Part shown: piece by piece, positions 13,958-15,387 of the stretch | Numbering within the stretch: the stretch's first letter is position 1 | How the letters are laid out: each line of letters opens with the position of its first letter | From: an uncultured Bacilli bacterium | GTDB taxonomy: Bacteria > Bacillota_I > Bacilli_A > RF39 > UBA660 | Direction: 5' to 3' | DNA length: 15,387 nt | Assembly (NCBI GenBank): GCA_947623855.1 | Contig: CANQHW010000008.1 | Location: 1 to 15,387, forward strand | The notes under the pieces: model-generated | What the model was told of the DNA's origin: nothing | Database searches by the model: none | What the model saw: the letters and a program-made list of their open reading frames with translations, nothing else | Translations under genes and position numbers: made by a program

Positions 13958-14497
13958 ATGGCGAATGAAAAACCAATTATTAAAGTGTCAACTCCAAACA
14001 GTGATAAATATGATACGAAAATTGATATTTATACTGATGACCCAAGAGGAGAGCATGAATCAATTCATATTGTAACTGATAGTGATTCAAAAGAAGCGCA
14101 TATCATTGATACGACTAATGGTGAAACTGAACATACTGATATTAAATGTTATTTAACAACAGCTTGTATGAGACATTTTCAAGCAGATTTTGATGATAAT
14201 TGCTATGAATTAAGAGTTTTAAGATGGTTTAGGGATAATTATGTATTACAAGAAGATATTGACCATTATTATGAAGTTGCTCCGATAATCGTATCAGCTA
14301 TAAATAATGATGAACAAAGTAACCTTGTTTATGATTATATTTATGATAATGTTGTCGATTATTGTGTAAAAGAAATAGAAAAAGGTAACTACAATGAAGC
14401 ATATTCTAGATATAAAAGTACTATTTTATGTTTCGAAAAACAATTTGCTAGACCATATTTAACACAAAGTCTTGCTAGAACGCTTCAAAAAATATAG
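13958..14497 (+). CDS. Protein with a CFI-box-like Cys motif, function unknown
   Basis: The 179-residue product has an N-terminal part (6-60) that looks beta-rich and acidic. Next comes CYLTTACMRHFQ (64-75), Cys82, and then LRVLRWFRDNYVL (85-97) and YYEVAPIIVSAIN (104-116). The order C-x2-T/A-T-A, then LRxxRxFRDxYL, closely resembles the CFI-box domain found in many uncharacterised bacterial proteins, often at a C-terminus. Here a further 60 residues follow. No enzyme activity is known to me for this motif. There is no signal peptide, so it is probably cytoplasmic. GGAAGGAGG precedes the ATG, giving strong expected translation. It is followed by a terminator. Confidence 0.7.
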   Translation: MANEKPIIKVSTPNSDKYDTKIDIYTDDPRGEHESIHIVTDSDSKEAHIIDTTNGETEHTDIKCYLTTACMRHFQADFDDNCYELRVLRWFRDNYVLQEDIDHYYEVAPIIVSAINNDEQSNLVYDYIYDNVVDYCVKEIEKGNYNEAYSRYKSTILCFEKQFARPYLTQSLARTLQKI

Positions 14498-14504
14498 TAG
14501 TGTT

Positions 14505-14530
14505 AAAAGAGGATTTAGATATCCTCTTTT
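14505..14530. terminator. Bidirectional terminator between convergent genes
   Basis: AAAAGAGGAT (14505-14514) pairs perfectly with ATCCTCTTTT (14521-14530) around a 6-nt loop. Runs of A and T at the stem ends allow it to stop transcripts from both the CFI-box-like gene (plus) and the permease (minus). Confidence 0.8.
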
Positions 14531-14537
14531 ATAATGC

Positions 14538-15387
14538 TTAAATATTTTCATTTCTGATAGTTTCAATAGTATTTTGTTTATTAATCTTATTTAAAGAATA
14601 TTTCATTATCATAATGATTAGTAAGAATACTGCTATAATTGATATAACTATTGGAAGAAGTGGTAGGTTATAATATAAACCATTCTCTTTTCCTAAAGCA
14701 AGATAGATTAAGTAGGATAGGATGGTTCCGATAATGATACCAAAGGTTAAAGATTTAGTACCCATAAATACTGTTTCTAAACGAATCATTCTATTAAATT
14801 CTTTTTTAGTCATACCAATACTTTTTAACATGGCAAACTCCTGACGTCTTAGTTCCATACTCGTTGTAATTGTATTAAAGATATTAGTAACACCAATTAA
14901 CGTAATAACAATAATAAACCCATATAAGAAAATTGCAATTAAAGTAAATAAGTTACGCATAACCCGAGCATTTTCATCAACATTATTTAAATTATAATAT
15001 TGAGAACTAATATTTTCTTCTTTAATAATATTTTCTATTTCTTTTTGTAACTTAGTACTATCCTTAGTTTGGTAATAGATAGCAAGTAATTTATCCCCAT
15101 TAGGGAATAATTGGTCATAGAAACTATCACTGATAATTAAAGAAGCACTAACAGGAGGACTTACCATCGCTAGCGGAGTAGTTTTAGTAATCTTCGCAAT
15201 AGGGATAGAATACTCAAAGTCATCATAATCTTTAAGATTAATTATATCTTTTTCTTGATAGGTAAATTCTTTAACAAAGTAAGATACCATACGCCCTTTA
15301 TTACCATCATATTTATCCACTACTATATCATTAATTAAAATACCTTGATTTTTTACTTCTTCATAATTTAAATTTAAAGATTTAACA
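14538..15387 (-). CDS. ABC transporter permease, FtsX/MacB type (C-terminal part)
   Basis: About 282 residues are visible and the frame stays open to the right edge, so the true start lies outside. A GTG at 15320 is inside the protein, not its start. An outer-domain segment (visible N-terminal part) leads to the FtsX core: a membrane helix around IAIFLYGFIIVITLIGVTNI, the NTITTSMELRRQEFAMLKSIGMT loop typical of the family, and two further helices before a short basic C-terminus. Such permeases pair with an ABC ATPase to export peptides or lipids or to drive wall hydrolases. The ATPase is expected upstream, beyond the window. Closeness to the VanZ/two-component unit fits an envelope-defence theme. 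Confidence 0.87.
   Translation of the reverse strand, partial: VKSLNLNYEEVKNQGILINDIVVDKYDGNKGRMVSYFVKEFTYQEKDIINLKDYDDFEYSIPIAKITKTTPLAMVSPPVSASLIISDSFYDQLFPNGDKLLAIYYQTKDSTKLQKEIENIIKEENISSQYYNLNNVDENARVMRNLFTLIAIFLYGFIIVITLIGVTNIFNTITTSMELRRQEFAMLKSIGMTKKEFNRMIRLETVFMGTKSLTFGIIIGTILSYLIYLALGKENGLYYNLPLLPIVISIIAVFLLIIMIMKYSLNKINKQNTIETIRNENI

Noticed and set aside
14538..15320. GTG at 15320 as the start of the permease
   Set aside because: The frame stays open upstream to the window edge and no Shine-Dalgarno precedes the GTG. The visible part lacks the N-terminal membrane helix expected for this family.
1..15387. Mycoplasma-type code with TGA read as Trp
   Set aside because: Several genes end cleanly in TGA next to the following gene or terminator, and Trp is encoded by TGG throughout.
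1..15387. CRISPR arrays, tRNA, rRNA or insertion sequences
   Set aside because: No regularly spaced direct repeats, no cloverleaf-like GC-rich segments, and no transposase-like frames with flanking terminal repeats were found.

Overview
The window is very AT-rich, with A/T-biased codons, dense gene packing, Shine-Dalgarno sites close to AGGAGG, and TGA used as an ordinary stop (for example at the 3' ends of the ABC-F, pentapeptide and sigma-factor genes). This points to a low-GC Bacillota using the standard code. A close match to clostridial bile salt hydrolases suggests a gut-associated bacterium, perhaps near the Erysipelotrichales or RF39-type Bacilli. That placement is inference from gene content. 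No rRNA, tRNA, CRISPR array or insertion sequence is visible, and no gene-free stretch exceeds 300 bases.

Layout. Bases 1-600 hold the start of a gene leaving the left edge, behind two strong palindromes, and a short phage-type BRO/antirepressor fragment with its own promoter. Bases 601-3083 (minus) are a compact three-gene operon: Qnr-like pentapeptide protein, MGMT-type alkyltransferase domain, ABC-F ATPase. Across a short divergent region, a plus-strand XRE-type HTH protein with one membrane segment runs to 4297. It converges, with stop codons touching, on a small membrane protein. Bases 4779-6946 (minus) are a DUF1287 exported protein followed by cardiolipin synthase. Bases 7033-7536 (minus) encode a small exported beta-rich protein, enclosed by a 13-bp inverted repeat. 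Bases 7693-9076 (plus) are an ECF-type sigma factor overlapping its zinc-finger, membrane-anchored anti-sigma factor. A two-way terminator follows, then a bile salt hydrolase on the minus strand.

Bases 10119-13495 (minus) are a response regulator, histidine kinase and two VanZ-like membrane proteins, all overlapping or nearly touching. This layout recalls glycopeptide or lipopeptide resistance loci. Bases 13603-14497 (plus) are two uncharacterised proteins from a strong consensus promoter. The second carries a Cys-rich motif resembling the CFI-box. The right edge holds the C-terminal part of an FtsX/MacB-type ABC permease.

Taken together, most recognisable genes concern envelope stress, antimicrobial resistance and host-associated survival: ABC-F, Qnr-like protein, VanZ pair with two-component system, sigma/anti-sigma, cardiolipin synthase, bile salt hydrolase and FtsX-type permease. 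The least explained elements are the CFI-box-like gene pair, the inverted repeat around the exported protein gene, and the palindromes at the left edge. I see no clearly new multi-gene system; the first two are the best candidates.
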